Assembly: GCA_024644775.1 (NCBI GenBank)
Contig: JAHEHB010000303.1
Coordinates: 1-6,771, forward strand
Direction: 5' to 3'
DNA length: 6,771 nt
From: Deltaproteobacteria bacterium
GTDB lineage: Bacteria > Desulfobacterota > Desulfobacteria > Desulfobacterales > SURF-15
A model generated the notes under the pieces. That model saw only the letters and a list, made by a program, of their open reading frames with translations. It had not been told where the DNA came from and did not search any database. Shown in pieces: positions 5,989 to 6,771 of the stretch (position 1 is its first letter; each line of letters opens with the position of its first letter). The position numbers and the translations under genes were made by a program.

Positions 5989-6771
5989 ATGTGCCAAACA
6001 AAAGATCAAATACTTGCAGAACTATCAAAATTGCGCCAGAGCATCAGAGTATTTGAGAAGGGTGAACGTGACCATCTGCAGCGAATAGCGAGCTTGAGAA
6101 GCAACGAAAAGTTTTTCCGCATTTTGGCGGAAAATGTCAACGAAGCGATTTTGGTGACCCAAAATGGGATGCCTCAGTATGCGAACACGCGTGCAACTCA
6201 AATAACGGGGTATTCAAAGAAGCAATTATGCTCGCGAGCCTTAATCGAGTTTATCCACCCACTCGATCAAAATGAGTTTTCGGCCCATGTGGAAAAATTA
6301 CCTCCGAAGACTGCCACCAAGATTCTGACGTTTAGGATTCTGGATAAAACCGGAAACACCAAATGGCTGGAAACCATCGTTTTTAGGATGACTTTAGCCG
6401 AAAAAATTTCAACGGTTTATTTTTTTTACGATGTCACAGAGAAAAAAGCCATTGAGAATACCCTGCGTGAAAGTGAGGAAAAATACCGACAGCTATTCGA
6501 GTATGCGCCTGCGGGAATTTATGAAGTCGATTTGACGACCGGTGAATTTATAAATGTAAATGACGTGATGTGCGAATACTCCGGTTACACAAAGCAAGAA
6601 TTTCTCTCCATGAAAATCTGGGATTTCCTCGACGAGGACGGCATCAAGCAATCCCTTGAAAGAATTGATAAACAGCAAAAGGGGGAGCCTATCCCGGATT
6701 TGGCAGAGTACAAAGTAACATGCAAAAACAATAAAAAGCTTTGGATACTAGTCAACACAAGAATAGAATTC
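5989..6771 (+). CDS. PAS-domain sensory protein (probable sensor histidine kinase), 3' end outside window
   Basis: An open frame of 261 codons runs to the window edge without a stop. After a charged, probably coiled-coil N-terminal helix (about 5-40, heptad-like Leu/Ile spacing) come two PAS domains. PAS1 spans about 41-150, from EKFFRILAENVNEAI through YANTRATQITGYSKKQL and ending YFFYDVTEKK. PAS2 begins at about 162 with SEEKYRQLFEYAPAGIYEVD, contains NVNDVMCEYSGYTKQEFL and runs to the end. A short linker helix (AIENTLRESEEKYRQLF) joins them, as is usual in tandem PAS sensors. No transmembrane segment or signal peptide is seen in this part, so sensing may be cytoplasmic. The output domain is not in view; a histidine kinase is the commonest partner, but GGDEF or another output is possible. 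The ATG at 5989 is the first in frame after a TGA at 5926-5928. It lacks a Shine-Dalgarno sequence. Confidence 0.9.
   Translation, partial: MCQTKDQILAELSKLRQSIRVFEKGERDHLQRIASLRSNEKFFRILAENVNEAILVTQNGMPQYANTRATQITGYSKKQLCSRALIEFIHPLDQNEFSAHVEKLPPKTATKILTFRILDKTGNTKWLETIVFRMTLAEKISTVYFFYDVTEKKAIENTLRESEEKYRQLFEYAPAGIYEVDLTTGEFINVNDVMCEYSGYTKQEFLSMKIWDFLDEDGIKQSLERIDKQQKGEPIPDLAEYKVTCKNNKKLWILVNTRIEF

Overview
The window looks like chromosomal DNA from a Gram-negative bacterium, most plausibly a deltaproteobacterium of the Desulfobacterota type. That placement is an inference. It rests on a PEP-CTERM surface-protein gene (a signal found in Gram-negative exosortase-bearing bacteria), a proteobacterial-style DNA polymerase II, a PAS-rich signalling gene and a moderately AT-rich composition by eye. 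No phage, IS, CRISPR, rRNA or tRNA sequence was recognised.

Layout. Positions 1-341 hold the 3' end of kbl, followed after 19 nt by a complete tdh (361-1392); together they form the threonine-to-glycine catabolic pair. On the opposite strand, 1389-2174 encodes a PEP-CTERM protein whose stop codon overlaps the tdh stop and whose normal signal peptide seems to be missing. An 86-nt divergent spacer leads to dinB (2261-3442, Y-family DNA polymerase IV) and polB (3506-5878, B-family DNA polymerase II). A 110-nt spacer with a promoter-like sequence precedes a PAS-domain sensor protein (5989 to the window end), which is cut off by the window edge.

How the genes work together. Tdh oxidises threonine to 2-amino-3-oxobutyrate, and Kbl cleaves that with CoA to glycine and acetyl-CoA. 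DinB and PolB are two damage-tolerance polymerases in tandem, and each carries a canonical sliding-clamp-binding pentapeptide (QLSLF and QLKLF), so they appear to form a translesion/replication-restart cassette. The PEP-CTERM protein and the PAS protein have no evident functional link to these.

The most interesting unexplained structure is at the translation starts. The dinB-polB junction contains a 21-codon open frame with a well-placed Shine-Dalgarno sequence. It starts over the dinB stop and ends 5 nt before the polB ATG. The PAS gene has a similar arrangement: a 9-codon frame ending in the same TAT-TAA, also 5 nt before its ATG. These fit translational coupling of genes that lack their own Shine-Dalgarno sequences, but they are short and could be chance. 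No clearly novel multi-gene system is visible.
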